From: Galbibacter sp048266365
GTDB lineage: Bacteria; Bacteroidota; Bacteroidia; Flavobacteriales; Flavobacteriaceae
Length of the DNA: 64,000 nucleotides
Direction: 5' to 3'
Assembly: GCF_048266365.1 (NCBI RefSeq)
Contig: NZ_JBLWZP010000011.1
Coordinates: 36,929-100,928, forward strand
Shown here: piece after piece, positions 41,695 through 51,339 of the stretch
Numbering within the stretch: position 1 is the first letter of the stretch
Layout: each line of letters opens with the position of its first letter
Translations under genes and position numbers: made by a program
Notes under the pieces: generated by a model
Told to the model about the DNA's origin: nothing
What the model saw: only the letters and a program-made list of their open reading frames with translations
The model's database searches: none

Positions 41695-41789
41695 TATACC
41701 TAAATACACTTTTCCCAAGCAAAATGATGGCCCCTTCAATTTAAAGTTAATGTACAAGTAGATTCCTGAGCTCGTACTAACTAATAAAT

Positions 41790-43241
41790 TTAAGGATGTG
41801 TTAGAGGTCGAGTGTCAACACCATCCACTCCCCTATAGTATTCTAGGATTCGTATTCTTAATAAATATTCATATTTGGCATTGGACAGATTGATCATTGC
41901 AGTGTCCATATTATTTTTACTGGTTATATATTCCACTATATTGGAAACACCGCTATTAAATCTAATTTCATTGATCCGAAAAGACTCCTGGAAAGCAGCT
42001 ACCTGTTCTTTGTATATGTGATATCGCTCTAGTGCAGCCTCCATTTTCAAATAAGCATTCTCAATAGCATTCTTAAATTGGAGTTTCGTATTTTGAAAGT
42101 CGATCTTAGTCTCTTCAAATTTTATTTTTCCCAATGCCACATCATTCTTAGACTGAAATCCATTTAATAACGGTATGCTTACTTCAACTCCGAAAGATGT
42201 ATAAACATTATTTTTAATTTGATCCATATAACCGATATCCTCTCCCGTAAACATCGTTTGATTCTCTAGTACAGGATAATTAATATCATCAATAGTAATA
42301 AAGCCACCCGACTCCACTATTGAAGAACCTGTCTCGTTAAAAAACTGGGCAGCACTTGAGTAATTAGTATTTAACTGACCAAATAAAGAGATATTGGGGA
42401 TATAACCAGACTTTGCCACTTTTATACCACTCTTAGCCGCATCCAATCGAAACTGTTTTGCCTTAAACGTTGCCAAGTTTGCCAGGGCATCGGAAAATAC
42501 TTCATAAGAAGTATATGGATATTTTATAATGTTGTCCATAACATCAATGGCAACAAATTTAGCATCGGTTTTTGATTCCGAGTTTAATAATTGAAATAGA
42601 TTGAGTTTGGCTTCTTTAAAACTGTTGTCAGCATTGATCACGTTTGCCATATCCAAAGCAAGTTGCCCTTGCATATCGGTATAATCAGCAGGGTTTCCAA
42701 TCTCCTCTTCATAAAGTGATTTTAATCGCTTTAGTTGATCTTTAGTAGTTTCCAGACGTGATTTAGCTAATTTAAATAAATCCTTATTATTCAATATCTG
42801 AAGATATGTTAAGGTAACATCCAATATTAAATTTTGTCTTTGCTCTTCCATTTCCATTTCCGAGGCATTAAAACTGTATTTTCTTTGTCTAATGCTGTTT
42901 AATAATTTAAATCCATTGAAGACAGTAAAATTAAGATTCAGTCCGGCATTGGAGAATGTTAACTTTTGATCTACATAATCATTGGTATATGGATCTATGC
43001 TGCGACCATTACTAACCCCCAAATTATAATTGGCATTTAAAGTCGGAAATAGTGCCGCTTTGGATTGCTTGAAATTAATGCGTGAAGCATCCATTGACAG
43101 GGTTGATTTTTTTAAGTCCAGATTATTTTCAATAGCTGTTTCAATACAATACGCTAATGTTAGAGGTTCTTGTGTCTTCTCCTGCGCATATAGTTGTATG
43201 CCAATGAGTGCACATAGAAAGATGATTCTTTTGTTTATCAT
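41790..43241 (-). CDS. TolC-family outer-membrane efflux protein
   Basis: 483 residues with signal peptide MINKRIIFLCALIGIQLYAQ. The protein has the long alpha-helical repeats of TolC proteins: LTLAYCIETAIENNLDLKKS near the N-terminus and FNSGVSNIVEYITSKNNMDTA late. It forms the outer-membrane duct of a tripartite exporter. It is the last of nine co-directional genes and follows the second ATPase after 119 bases, a gap that holds a hairpin (43284-43306). Confidence 0.92.
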   Translation of the reverse strand: MINKRIIFLCALIGIQLYAQEKTQEPLTLAYCIETAIENNLDLKKSTLSMDASRINFKQSKAALFPTLNANYNLGVSNGRSIDPYTNDYVDQKLTFSNAGLNLNFTVFNGFKLLNSIRQRKYSFNASEMEMEEQRQNLILDVTLTYLQILNNKDLFKLAKSRLETTKDQLKRLKSLYEEEIGNPADYTDMQGQLALDMANVINADNSFKEAKLNLFQLLNSESKTDAKFVAIDVMDNIIKYPYTSYEVFSDALANLATFKAKQFRLDAAKSGIKVAKSGYIPNISLFGQLNTNYSSAAQFFNETGSSIVESGGFITIDDINYPVLENQTMFTGEDIGYMDQIKNNVYTSFGVEVSIPLLNGFQSKNDVALGKIKFEETKIDFQNTKLQFKNAIENAYLKMEAALERYHIYKEQVAAFQESFRINEIRFNSGVSNIVEYITSKNNMDTAMINLSNAKYEYLLRIRILEYYRGVDGVDTRPLTHP

Positions 43242-43283
43242 AATTTTGAGTTATCTATTTAAATAAAGGCATAAAGAATTCTT

Positions 43284-43306
43284 CTTCTGTTAGTTTTTAA
43301 CAGAAG
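43284..43306. repeat. Hairpin in the ATPase-tolC gap
   Basis: CTTCTGTTA-GTTTT-TAACAGAAG is a perfect 9-bp inverted repeat. No T-run follows on the minus strand, so it may be an mRNA stability element or a protein-binding site regulating tolC within the operon. Confidence 0.5.
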
Positions 43307-43360
43307 TGATCTCAAGATAAATAGCATGAAAATGAGTGAAAATTTATGCCGCCAACTCTT

Positions 43361-44029
43361 TTATCTGCTAATTATTCTTCCATCTAATAATTCAATGATT
43401 TGAGAGCCGTATTCAGCATTTTTTTCAGAATGTGTTACCTGAATAATGGTGACGCCTTCTTGATTCAACCGTTTAAAAACCTCCATAATCTCTTCTCCTT
43501 GTTTGGAATTAAGATTCCCGGTTGGTTCATCGGCCAATAACAATTTAGGTTTGCCTATCAATGCACGAGCAACTCCTACCAATTGTTGCTGACCGCCACT
43601 TAACTGGGACGGAAACAGGTCTTTTTTTCCCACAATATTGAAGCGATCCAGCATATCGGAAACCAGTGCTTTTCTTTCTGAGGAGCTAACTTTTTTATAC
43701 AATAGTGGTGTTTCAATATTTTCATAGACTGTGAGTTCGTCTATCAAATGATACGCCTGAAAAACAAAGCCTATATTTTCTTTAAACAAGCGTGATCTAA
43801 ATTTTTCCTTTAGCTGATGTACGGGTTGCTCATTGAAGAAATATTCACCTTCATCAAAGGTATCGAGCATTCCAAGTATATTCAGTAAAGTTGACTTTCC
43901 TGATCCGGAAGGTCCCATTACGGAAACAAATGAACCCTGAGCTATCTGTAGGTTGATATCCTTTAACAAGAAGACTCTGTTTCCTCCTGAATTTACCCAT
44001 TTAAATACGTTTTTAAGTTCCAAAAGCAT
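43361..44029 (-). CDS. MacB/LolD-type ABC ATPase (second of the operon)
   Basis: 222 residues. Walker A GPSGSGKST (39-47), signature LSGGQQQ (the last residue Q is followed by LVGVARAL), Walker B LLLADEPTGN and the switch histidine in IIQVTHSE. It powers MacB/FtsX-type permeases that move substrates from the periplasmic side. It lies 17 bases after permease 5, and differs from the first ATPase of the operon (56169-56846), so the two are not recent copies. Confidence 0.92.
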   Translation of the reverse strand: MLLELKNVFKWVNSGGNRVFLLKDINLQIAQGSFVSVMGPSGSGKSTLLNILGMLDTFDEGEYFFNEQPVHQLKEKFRSRLFKENIGFVFQAYHLIDELTVYENIETPLLYKKVSSSERKALVSDMLDRFNIVGKKDLFPSQLSGGQQQLVGVARALIGKPKLLLADEPTGNLNSKQGEEIMEVFKRLNQEGVTIIQVTHSEKNAEYGSQIIELLDGRIISR

Positions 44030-44046
44030 GTTTTGATTGATTTTAA

Positions 44047-46494
44047 TTATTCGTTTCTTAAGCTATTAATTGGATTTGTATATGCTGTAGCAATTGTTTT
44101 CAGACTCATAATTAGCAATGCTAAAATGAGTACCCCTAAACCACCTAGTAGAAAAACCCACCAACTAATAGACGTCTTATATGCATAATCTTGCAGCCAT
44201 TTATCCAGTCCATACCACGCCACTGGAACCGCAATTACATAGGCAATTACTACTAAAGTCAAGAAATCTTTACAAAGTAAAGTGTTTATTTGAACTATTG
44301 AAGCTCCCAAAATTTTACGTATACCAATTTCCTTAACACGTCTTTGGGTAGTATAAATTACTAAGCCGAAGAGACCAAGACAGCTTAAAAGTATTGAAAT
44401 TCCGGTTGCCCAACTCAAGAGCCTGGTCATCTTACTTTCACTTTCATAGAAATCGGCAATGGTATCATCCATGAAATTTAATTTAAAATCATCGTTCGAG
44501 TAGATAGATTTCCAAATATCCTCCACCTCAGCAAGGAGTAAAGACCAATTATCAGCATCCGCCCTATTGAGCTGAAAATGTATGGTATTAAACTGTGAGT
44601 AACGTGATCTTTTCCAATCACCTACTAAAGCCATAGGCTCTATTTTACTTTTCAGCGATCGCTGATGAAAGTCTTCCATAACCCCTACAATAGGAACCGC
44701 ATCCTCACCTTGTCCTATTATTTTCCCAATGGCTTCCTGAGGTGTTTTAAAACCAAGCATGTTACTGTATGCTTCATTAATTACATATTCGTGTATGGTA
44801 TCATTTCTTAATTTTCTTCCGGCTAACAATCTTATATCATACAGATCCAGATAGTCCTCATCTCCGTATAATAATTCTAAAGTTGTATGAATCTGCTTTT
44901 TACCGTCTATATAATCTACCTCTGTGGCATGTGAATTAAAAGAAGCTGGTGGTGATCCTCCAAGACTAATCGCTTTAATTTGAGGAATAGTCTTTAATTT
45001 TTGAATAAAAAGCTCCCTTTTTTGCATGGATCTATCATGCCAAGGTGTTCTTATATAGGTTATGGCATCCGTTTTAAACCCCATGTCTTTTGTCAGCAGA
45101 TAATGGATTTGCTTTCCTACCATTAGCGTAGAAATAATGAAAACCTGTGCAATAACAAACTGAAATATTATCAATCCTTTTCTGAGTGAAGTATTCTTAT
45201 GTTCCGGAAAAATCCTGTTTTTTAATACGGAAACCGGTTTAAATGATGCTAACACCAATGCCGGATAAAATCCCGAAAGCAGACTGATTGTAATAATTAG
45301 AACAATCCCAAAGCCAATAATCAAAGGATCGGCAAATAATCCGAAATGCAATCCATTGGGAATAAAATCGGCAAACACTTTCAGCAATCCGGCTGCCAAC
45401 ACTATTGAGAGTATTGAAGCTAAAAGAGTTGTTAAAAAGGTTTCACCCAAAAACTGATATATTAACTGTTTTTTTGAGCTCCCTAAGGTCTTTCGAACAC
45501 CAATTTCTTTTGCTCGTTGCGTTGCTTGAGCAGTACTTAAATTCACAAAATTAATACAACCAAGAGCCAGAATAAATATGGCAATAAATAATAAACTGAT
45601 TAGCACTGACCTATTGGCCCTATGCTCCGTAAAATCAAAGATCCCATAATTTTCTGCAAAATGAAGATCCCTCAAAGGTTGAAGATGAAATCTTCGGTGT
45701 TGGTTATATTTAACAGCATATTCACTCTCATTCTTTTTAGCTAAATCGTCCAACTTATTTTGAACATTTGCCTGTGCTTTTTCATCATTTAGCTTTATAA
45801 ATAATTGCGTATTGGAGCTGGTGCTTCCCCAATTATCATCCATCACAGATTCTTTTAAATACGACTGTTTCGCCGTTTCCAGAGAAATGAACTCTTCAAA
45901 TGTAAAATCGGTTCGGTTTGTAAAATTTGCAACTATACCTGTCACGTCAACTGACACTGAATCGTCATAAATCAAGGTCTCTCCTATAATAGCATTGTAC
46001 TCCCGATTAGGAAAATATTTTTTTGCACGCTTCTCGGTTAAAACCACTTCGTTAGGGTTATGTAGCGCATTTTGAGGGTTTCCTGCAAGCCAATTATAGC
46101 CTAAAAAATCAAAAAAATCTGCATCTGCGTAAATAACTCTTTTGGGGTTATTAATTGCTTTTGAAAAAGAGGAATTCATCACCCTGGCATGTTCTGCATT
46201 AAAAAACCGGGTAGATTTATCGATACCGGTTATACCATGTTTTACTGCCTCAGTTAATGGTACCGTGACTCCATAGTTATAAGCCTCTCCTTCAGGAGAA
46301 CTATAGGATGTAGTAATCCGATAGATCAAATCCTTATCTTTATGAAAATCATCAAATGTAAAATCATAATACACCATAAGCCCAATAACAAAAGAGGCAC
46401 TAAGTCCAATAGCAAGACTGGTAATATTGATCAAGGAAAAAAGTTTATTCTTCCAAAGATTTCGCCATGCTATTTTAAAATAATTCTTGATCAT
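44047..46494 (-). CDS. MacB/FtsX-type permease 5
   Basis: 815 residues with a tandem FtsX plan: TM1 near 20-42, a MacB-type periplasmic domain, three helices about 285-400, a second periplasmic domain and three more helices at the C-terminus. Two coupling motifs are seen: RAKEIGVRKTLGSSKKQ and RVKEIGIRKILGASIVQ. It begins MIKNYFKIAWRNLWKNK and ends NPINSLRNE. Each such long chain can by itself supply both halves of a transporter. Follows permease 4 after 11 bases. Confidence 0.92.
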   Translation of the reverse strand: MIKNYFKIAWRNLWKNKLFSLINITSLAIGLSASFVIGLMVYYDFTFDDFHKDKDLIYRITTSYSSPEGEAYNYGVTVPLTEAVKHGITGIDKSTRFFNAEHARVMNSSFSKAINNPKRVIYADADFFDFLGYNWLAGNPQNALHNPNEVVLTEKRAKKYFPNREYNAIIGETLIYDDSVSVDVTGIVANFTNRTDFTFEEFISLETAKQSYLKESVMDDNWGSTSSNTQLFIKLNDEKAQANVQNKLDDLAKKNESEYAVKYNQHRRFHLQPLRDLHFAENYGIFDFTEHRANRSVLISLLFIAIFILALGCINFVNLSTAQATQRAKEIGVRKTLGSSKKQLIYQFLGETFLTTLLASILSIVLAAGLLKVFADFIPNGLHFGLFADPLIIGFGIVLIITISLLSGFYPALVLASFKPVSVLKNRIFPEHKNTSLRKGLIIFQFVIAQVFIISTLMVGKQIHYLLTKDMGFKTDAITYIRTPWHDRSMQKRELFIQKLKTIPQIKAISLGGSPPASFNSHATEVDYIDGKKQIHTTLELLYGDEDYLDLYDIRLLAGRKLRNDTIHEYVINEAYSNMLGFKTPQEAIGKIIGQGEDAVPIVGVMEDFHQRSLKSKIEPMALVGDWKRSRYSQFNTIHFQLNRADADNWSLLLAEVEDIWKSIYSNDDFKLNFMDDTIADFYESESKMTRLLSWATGISILLSCLGLFGLVIYTTQRRVKEIGIRKILGASIVQINTLLCKDFLTLVVIAYVIAVPVAWYGLDKWLQDYAYKTSISWWVFLLGGLGVLILALLIMSLKTIATAYTNPINSLRNE

Positions 46495-46505
46495 GCTTGT
46501 TCGTT

Positions 46506-48887
46506 TTACTCGGTTCGCAAATTTTTAATCGGATTTTCAACAGCTGCCTTCATGGCGTGGAAACCGATTGTAATCAAAGCAAGTAATAAAGCGGTGGTCC
46601 CTGCCAAACCAAACATCCACCACTGTATATGAATACGGAAAGCAAAATCCTTTAACCATTGGCTCATAATCAACCAAGATATGGGCATCGCTATTAAAAA
46701 AGCAATCCCTACCAGTTGCAAAAAATCCAGTGATACCAAGTTGACCACCTTTGTTACGGAAGCCCCCAGTACTTTTCGAATACTTATTTCACGTTTTCGT
46801 TGTAATATACTATAGGCTGTCAAACCTAAAAGTCCAATACATGAAATACTTATGGCTAAGATGGCAAACCACAAAAAGAGGGTTCCAAAGCGTTGTTCGC
46901 TACGATATTGCTTGTCCAAAAGCTCGTCAAGAAATTGAAAATTAAAGGGTTCTTCAGGAAATGTAATTTCCCATTGTTTATTAATTTGATCCATTGTTTT
47001 TTCTATGCCTTCTGGTCTTATTTTAGCTGTGACCAGATTTAGTCGTGTTTGTTCTATTCGAATGCTTAACGGCTCAATCTGTTGTTGCAGGGAATTGAAA
47101 TTAAAATCTTTTACGACACCAATAATTTGCCCTTCACGTCCCCATTGGTTAAATCTTGCTCCAAGAGCATCTTCAGGATTAGCATAGCCTAATAGAGCTA
47201 CCGCTTTTTCGTTAATAATCATTGCGGAGGTAGAATCTGATGCAAAATTTCTGGAGAACCCTCTTCCACTTACAAGCTCGACATCAAGCTGGGATAGATA
47301 ATCAAAATCCACAAAATATACATTCACAACGGTTTGGATTAAGTCCCCCTCACTATTTTCCAATTCAGAAAGTGCCTCCGAATTATTCCTCCCGGGAACA
47401 CTTGAAGAACGGCTGGTACTAACAACTCCAGGTAGCTTCTTTATCGCATCTTGAAAGGCTTTTTGACCTGAAGATGCATTTGTTTCCAGTACTAGTACCT
47501 GCTCTTTATCAAATCCCAGCTTTTGACTACGCATATAATTGGTCTGCATATAAATAACGATAGTTCCAATGATCAAGGTAATCGAAATGGTAAACTGCAG
47601 TACAACCAGTCCTTTTCTCAAGAATACGCCGCGATTGCCCCTTGAAAAGGATCCTTTTAACACATTTACTGGATCGTAAGAGGTCAACACTAATGCAGGG
47701 TAAATTCCAGCCAAGAGGCCAACACTTATGGAAATTATAAATAAAATGATGATTTGATAGGGATCAGAAAAAATGCCATCACTGACGGTTTTCCCAGCCA
47801 TTACATTGAAGTATGGCAACAGAAGTATTAGTAAAATAACCGAAATTAAAAAGGCCAAAATGCAGATGATAACTGATTCCCCTATGAACTGAAATCCTAA
47901 CTGTGTTTTACCCGCTCCAACAACTTTACGAATACCAACTTCTCTGGCACGCTCCATTGAACGTGCAGTGGTTAGATTTATAAAATTGATGCCGGCTATT
48001 AAGATTATAAAAACACTTATAATCGAAAAAATATAAATATTGTTGATATTCCCCACAATACGTCCCCCTCTGGTAGAATGCAAGTAAACCTTTCTAAGTG
48101 GTTCTAATAGCAAACTAACATACATTTTAGAGGCTTCCATTTGTTTTTCAAAATTTCGCTGCATAAAAGCAGGAAACTTTGACTCTAATTGTGCTACATT
48201 GACATTAGGCTTGAGCAGCACATAGGCATAAGGTTCATAGTTACCCCAGTCATTGTCCAAGTCTTTGTCTAATACCTGGGTAAATGTGGTCATCGACAAT
48301 ATCATCTCCGCCTTGATATGGGAGTTTTCAGGAATGTCTTTCATTACTCCTGTTACTTTAGCCTGAAAACTTTTATCAAGAATTCGCAATGATTTTCCAA
48401 CTGGATTTTCATCTCCAAAATATTTCTTGGATGCAGTTTCAGATAATACAATGCTAAAGGGATTCTTTAAAACTTCTTTTTTATTTCCGGATAATAGTTC
48501 AAAATCAAAAATTTCAAAAAAACTGGAATCAACTGCAATGGCGTTATCTTCCTTAAATTTCAGATGGTTGTTTCGTACAGTTAATGGTAGGTATAACACA
48601 CGTGTCATCGACTGAATTTCGGGGAATTGAGATGCCAATACAGGAGGGGTTGCCCAATCTGGTTTGTTGGCTTCATTTTCTTTGGAATTGATCTCAATAT
48701 CTGATACCACTCTGTAAATCCGATCTCCTTTAGTGTGGAAATTATCGTAACTAAGTTCAAAGCCGACATACATCAAGATCAGAAACCCTGCTGTCAAACC
48801 AATAGCCAAGCCTGAGATATTCAACAAAGAAAACCCACGACGTTTCCAAAGATTTCTAAGTGCTATTTTAAAATAATTCTTGATCAT
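46506..48887 (-). CDS. MacB/FtsX-type permease 4
   Basis: 793 residues, same tandem FtsX-MacB_PCD architecture as its neighbours. Coupling motifs RAREVGIRKVVGAGKTQ and KREISIRKVLGASVTK; start MIKNYFKIALRNLWKRRG, end NPIKNLRTE. The periplasmic parts differ clearly from those of the other four permeases, suggesting different substrates or an assembled multi-permease machine rather than simple gene amplification. 10 bases after permease 3. Confidence 0.92.
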   Translation of the reverse strand: MIKNYFKIALRNLWKRRGFSLLNISGLAIGLTAGFLILMYVGFELSYDNFHTKGDRIYRVVSDIEINSKENEANKPDWATPPVLASQFPEIQSMTRVLYLPLTVRNNHLKFKEDNAIAVDSSFFEIFDFELLSGNKKEVLKNPFSIVLSETASKKYFGDENPVGKSLRILDKSFQAKVTGVMKDIPENSHIKAEMILSMTTFTQVLDKDLDNDWGNYEPYAYVLLKPNVNVAQLESKFPAFMQRNFEKQMEASKMYVSLLLEPLRKVYLHSTRGGRIVGNINNIYIFSIISVFIILIAGINFINLTTARSMERAREVGIRKVVGAGKTQLGFQFIGESVIICILAFLISVILLILLLPYFNVMAGKTVSDGIFSDPYQIIILFIISISVGLLAGIYPALVLTSYDPVNVLKGSFSRGNRGVFLRKGLVVLQFTISITLIIGTIVIYMQTNYMRSQKLGFDKEQVLVLETNASSGQKAFQDAIKKLPGVVSTSRSSSVPGRNNSEALSELENSEGDLIQTVVNVYFVDFDYLSQLDVELVSGRGFSRNFASDSTSAMIINEKAVALLGYANPEDALGARFNQWGREGQIIGVVKDFNFNSLQQQIEPLSIRIEQTRLNLVTAKIRPEGIEKTMDQINKQWEITFPEEPFNFQFLDELLDKQYRSEQRFGTLFLWFAILAISISCIGLLGLTAYSILQRKREISIRKVLGASVTKVVNLVSLDFLQLVGIAFLIAMPISWLIMSQWLKDFAFRIHIQWWMFGLAGTTALLLALITIGFHAMKAAVENPIKNLRTE

Positions 48888-48897
48888 ATTTGATTTA

Positions 48898-51318
48898 TTA
48901 ATCCGTTCTTAAACTTTGTACAGGGTTCTGAATTGCAGCTTCAACAGTTTTTGTGGCGATAGTTATAATTGCGATAATAAAAACGATGCCACCTGCAATA
49001 AGGAAGGTCAAAACACTTAAATCAATCCGGTATACGTAATCCTGCAACCACCTGTCAGAAAACCACCAGGCAATGGGTGTGGCTATAAGAAATGCAATAG
49101 CAAGCAGTTTTAAAAATTCCTTGGCCAATAGAACGGTAATTGTAGAAACACTTGCTCCAACAACTTTACGTATCCCAATTTCTTTTCTACGTTGGGTAAC
49201 TACAAGAAGTGACATGGCAAACAGACCTACACAACTCAAAATAATAGCTAGTACGGATCCGCTGCCTATCATAGAGGTCATCAGGCGCTCTTTAAGAAGA
49301 ATTCTATCAATATTTTCATTCAAAAAAGAACCTTGGAATTCAGCGTTAGGTTCAATTTTTTTCCAGGCTTTTTTAACCCTATCCATAGCGCTTAAAAGGT
49401 GGTCTGGAGCTACTTTAACATACACATTACGCATATCCCAGTTAGGGTCAAGAAGTAGCGTTAAAGGTTCTACTGCTTTGTTAAACCCTTGGAAGTTAAA
49501 ATCCTTAACTATACCTAACACAGAAAAGGTAATAGAATCGTCAATTAATATTCTAGAGTGCAAGGGTTCTTTTTCCTGAAGTTGATCAGCCATTGCTTGA
49601 TTAATGACCAGCCCAAGTCTATCGGTTTTAAATTTTCTATCAAATGAACGTCCTTCCAAAAGTTGCAAATCCAACGTTTCAATATAATCAAAGTCTACCA
49701 TAAGAACATTGGTGTTCACCCTTCTCCCCTTGTAATCAAATGATATTACACTAGTAGCAGAAGCACCATCTTTACCTAATCCTAAAATATTATTTGATGC
49801 CGAGACATTGATGATGCCGGGAGCGTTCTCAAGTTCATTTCGCAATAATTCTATGGTTTGGGCATCCTCCCTTTTTCCGTTCAGCGGAAAAGCAATGACT
49901 TGTTCCTTATTAAAACCTACATCTTTATTGCGCAGATATTCAAGTTGGCCCCATAAGACCAGGGTACCGCTAATAAGCAGAATGGTAATACCAAATTGCA
50001 ACACCATAAGACCATCTCTAACATGATTCTTTCCTGTTACCTCCATCTTTCCCTTTAAGCTTTGTATAGTGCTAAGTTTAGTCAATACAAGTGCAGGATA
50101 CCCTCCAGCAATAAAGGTGATAACACCCAATACCACTAAGAAAATGATTAGATGTAATGGGCTCAGGGTGTTTCCAAAAGAAGCGGAGGTTTGGAAACTT
50201 GTTTGAAAAGGATTTAATAACATATTTGCCAGTAGTATTCCTAGAATTGAAGCGCAAGAATAAACCAGTATACTTTCACCCCAAAACTGAAGGAAAAGTT
50301 GTGTTTTACTTGCACCTAATGTCTTGCGCATACCAATTTCACGGAGTCGACTGGTACTTTTAGCAATACTCATATTAACAAAGTTTGCACTCGCGATAAA
50401 AAGTATTAAGAAAGCAACTCCCAGCACTAAGTATGGATATATTCGACTGGTTTGCCCAATTCCATTTGATTCAGTTGTAAAATGCGTATCCGCATAGGCT
50501 AAGAGCTTTTGTTGCTTATACTCTCCATTCTCGTCTGGTTGAACTCCATCTCGCTTGCAATTTTCTATAAAGCTTTTATTGTGCAGAGCTGTAAAAGCCC
50601 TAGTCGATTTTTCGAATTGTAATGGATCAATACCAGTAGAAAGTTTCAGGTAAACAGAATGGTTAGCATTATCCCAATTGTCCAAATTATTAGTATAAAT
50701 AGCATCAGCTTGATTTTTAAAATTTAGTGCTAAGTCAAATTTCATACTACTTTGTTCCGGAATATCATCCAAAATAGCAGAAATCGTAAAGGCTTTCTGT
50801 TTTCCTTGCACCAGAATGTTTACTGTCTTCCCAAGACCACTCTCTTCTCCGAACAACCTTTTGGCCGTCTTCTTAGTAATTACAATTGTGGATTCATCGG
50901 CCGTTAGTTGTTCTGTATCACCCTCAACAACTGGATAACTGAATATGGAGAAGAAACTAGGGTCTACATAAGCCGCCCCTAACCGCAGCTCTTTATCACC
51001 ATTAGTTACACGCAAAACGGCACCAATATATCTTGTGATTAATTCTACCCCTGGAACCTCCTTTTGCAGCGCATCGGCAAAAGGAATTGGTTTGGAAGTA
51101 TATACTGTAGGTCCAGTGGAGGTTTGTTGAGTAGCATAAATCTGATAAATACTGTCTGAATCCTTGTGAAAGCGATCATAAGAAAGCTCAAAAAATGCGT
51201 ATATACTCAATAATAAACCTATTGCTAATGCCACCGTAAGTCCAATTATATTAAGCCCGGTAAAAACTTTATTCTTCCAGAGGCTTCTCCACGCTATTGT
51301 AAAATAATTCTTAATCAT
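48898..51318 (-). CDS. MacB/FtsX-type permease 3
   Basis: 806 residues, tandem FtsX-MacB_PCD. Coupling motifs RLREIGMRKTLGASKTQ and RRKEIGIRKVVGASVST, both well preserved. Start MIKNYFTIAWRSLWKNK, end NPVQSLRTD. Membrane helices near 20-42, 285-400, 425-450 and 680-790. Spacing to permease 2 is 21 bases. Confidence 0.92.
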   Translation of the reverse strand: MIKNYFTIAWRSLWKNKVFTGLNIIGLTVALAIGLLLSIYAFFELSYDRFHKDSDSIYQIYATQQTSTGPTVYTSKPIPFADALQKEVPGVELITRYIGAVLRVTNGDKELRLGAAYVDPSFFSIFSYPVVEGDTEQLTADESTIVITKKTAKRLFGEESGLGKTVNILVQGKQKAFTISAILDDIPEQSSMKFDLALNFKNQADAIYTNNLDNWDNANHSVYLKLSTGIDPLQFEKSTRAFTALHNKSFIENCKRDGVQPDENGEYKQQKLLAYADTHFTTESNGIGQTSRIYPYLVLGVAFLILFIASANFVNMSIAKSTSRLREIGMRKTLGASKTQLFLQFWGESILVYSCASILGILLANMLLNPFQTSFQTSASFGNTLSPLHLIIFLVVLGVITFIAGGYPALVLTKLSTIQSLKGKMEVTGKNHVRDGLMVLQFGITILLISGTLVLWGQLEYLRNKDVGFNKEQVIAFPLNGKREDAQTIELLRNELENAPGIINVSASNNILGLGKDGASATSVISFDYKGRRVNTNVLMVDFDYIETLDLQLLEGRSFDRKFKTDRLGLVINQAMADQLQEKEPLHSRILIDDSITFSVLGIVKDFNFQGFNKAVEPLTLLLDPNWDMRNVYVKVAPDHLLSAMDRVKKAWKKIEPNAEFQGSFLNENIDRILLKERLMTSMIGSGSVLAIILSCVGLFAMSLLVVTQRRKEIGIRKVVGASVSTITVLLAKEFLKLLAIAFLIATPIAWWFSDRWLQDYVYRIDLSVLTFLIAGGIVFIIAIITIATKTVEAAIQNPVQSLRTD

Positions 51319-51339
51319 GATTGTTCGTTTTTTGATGCT

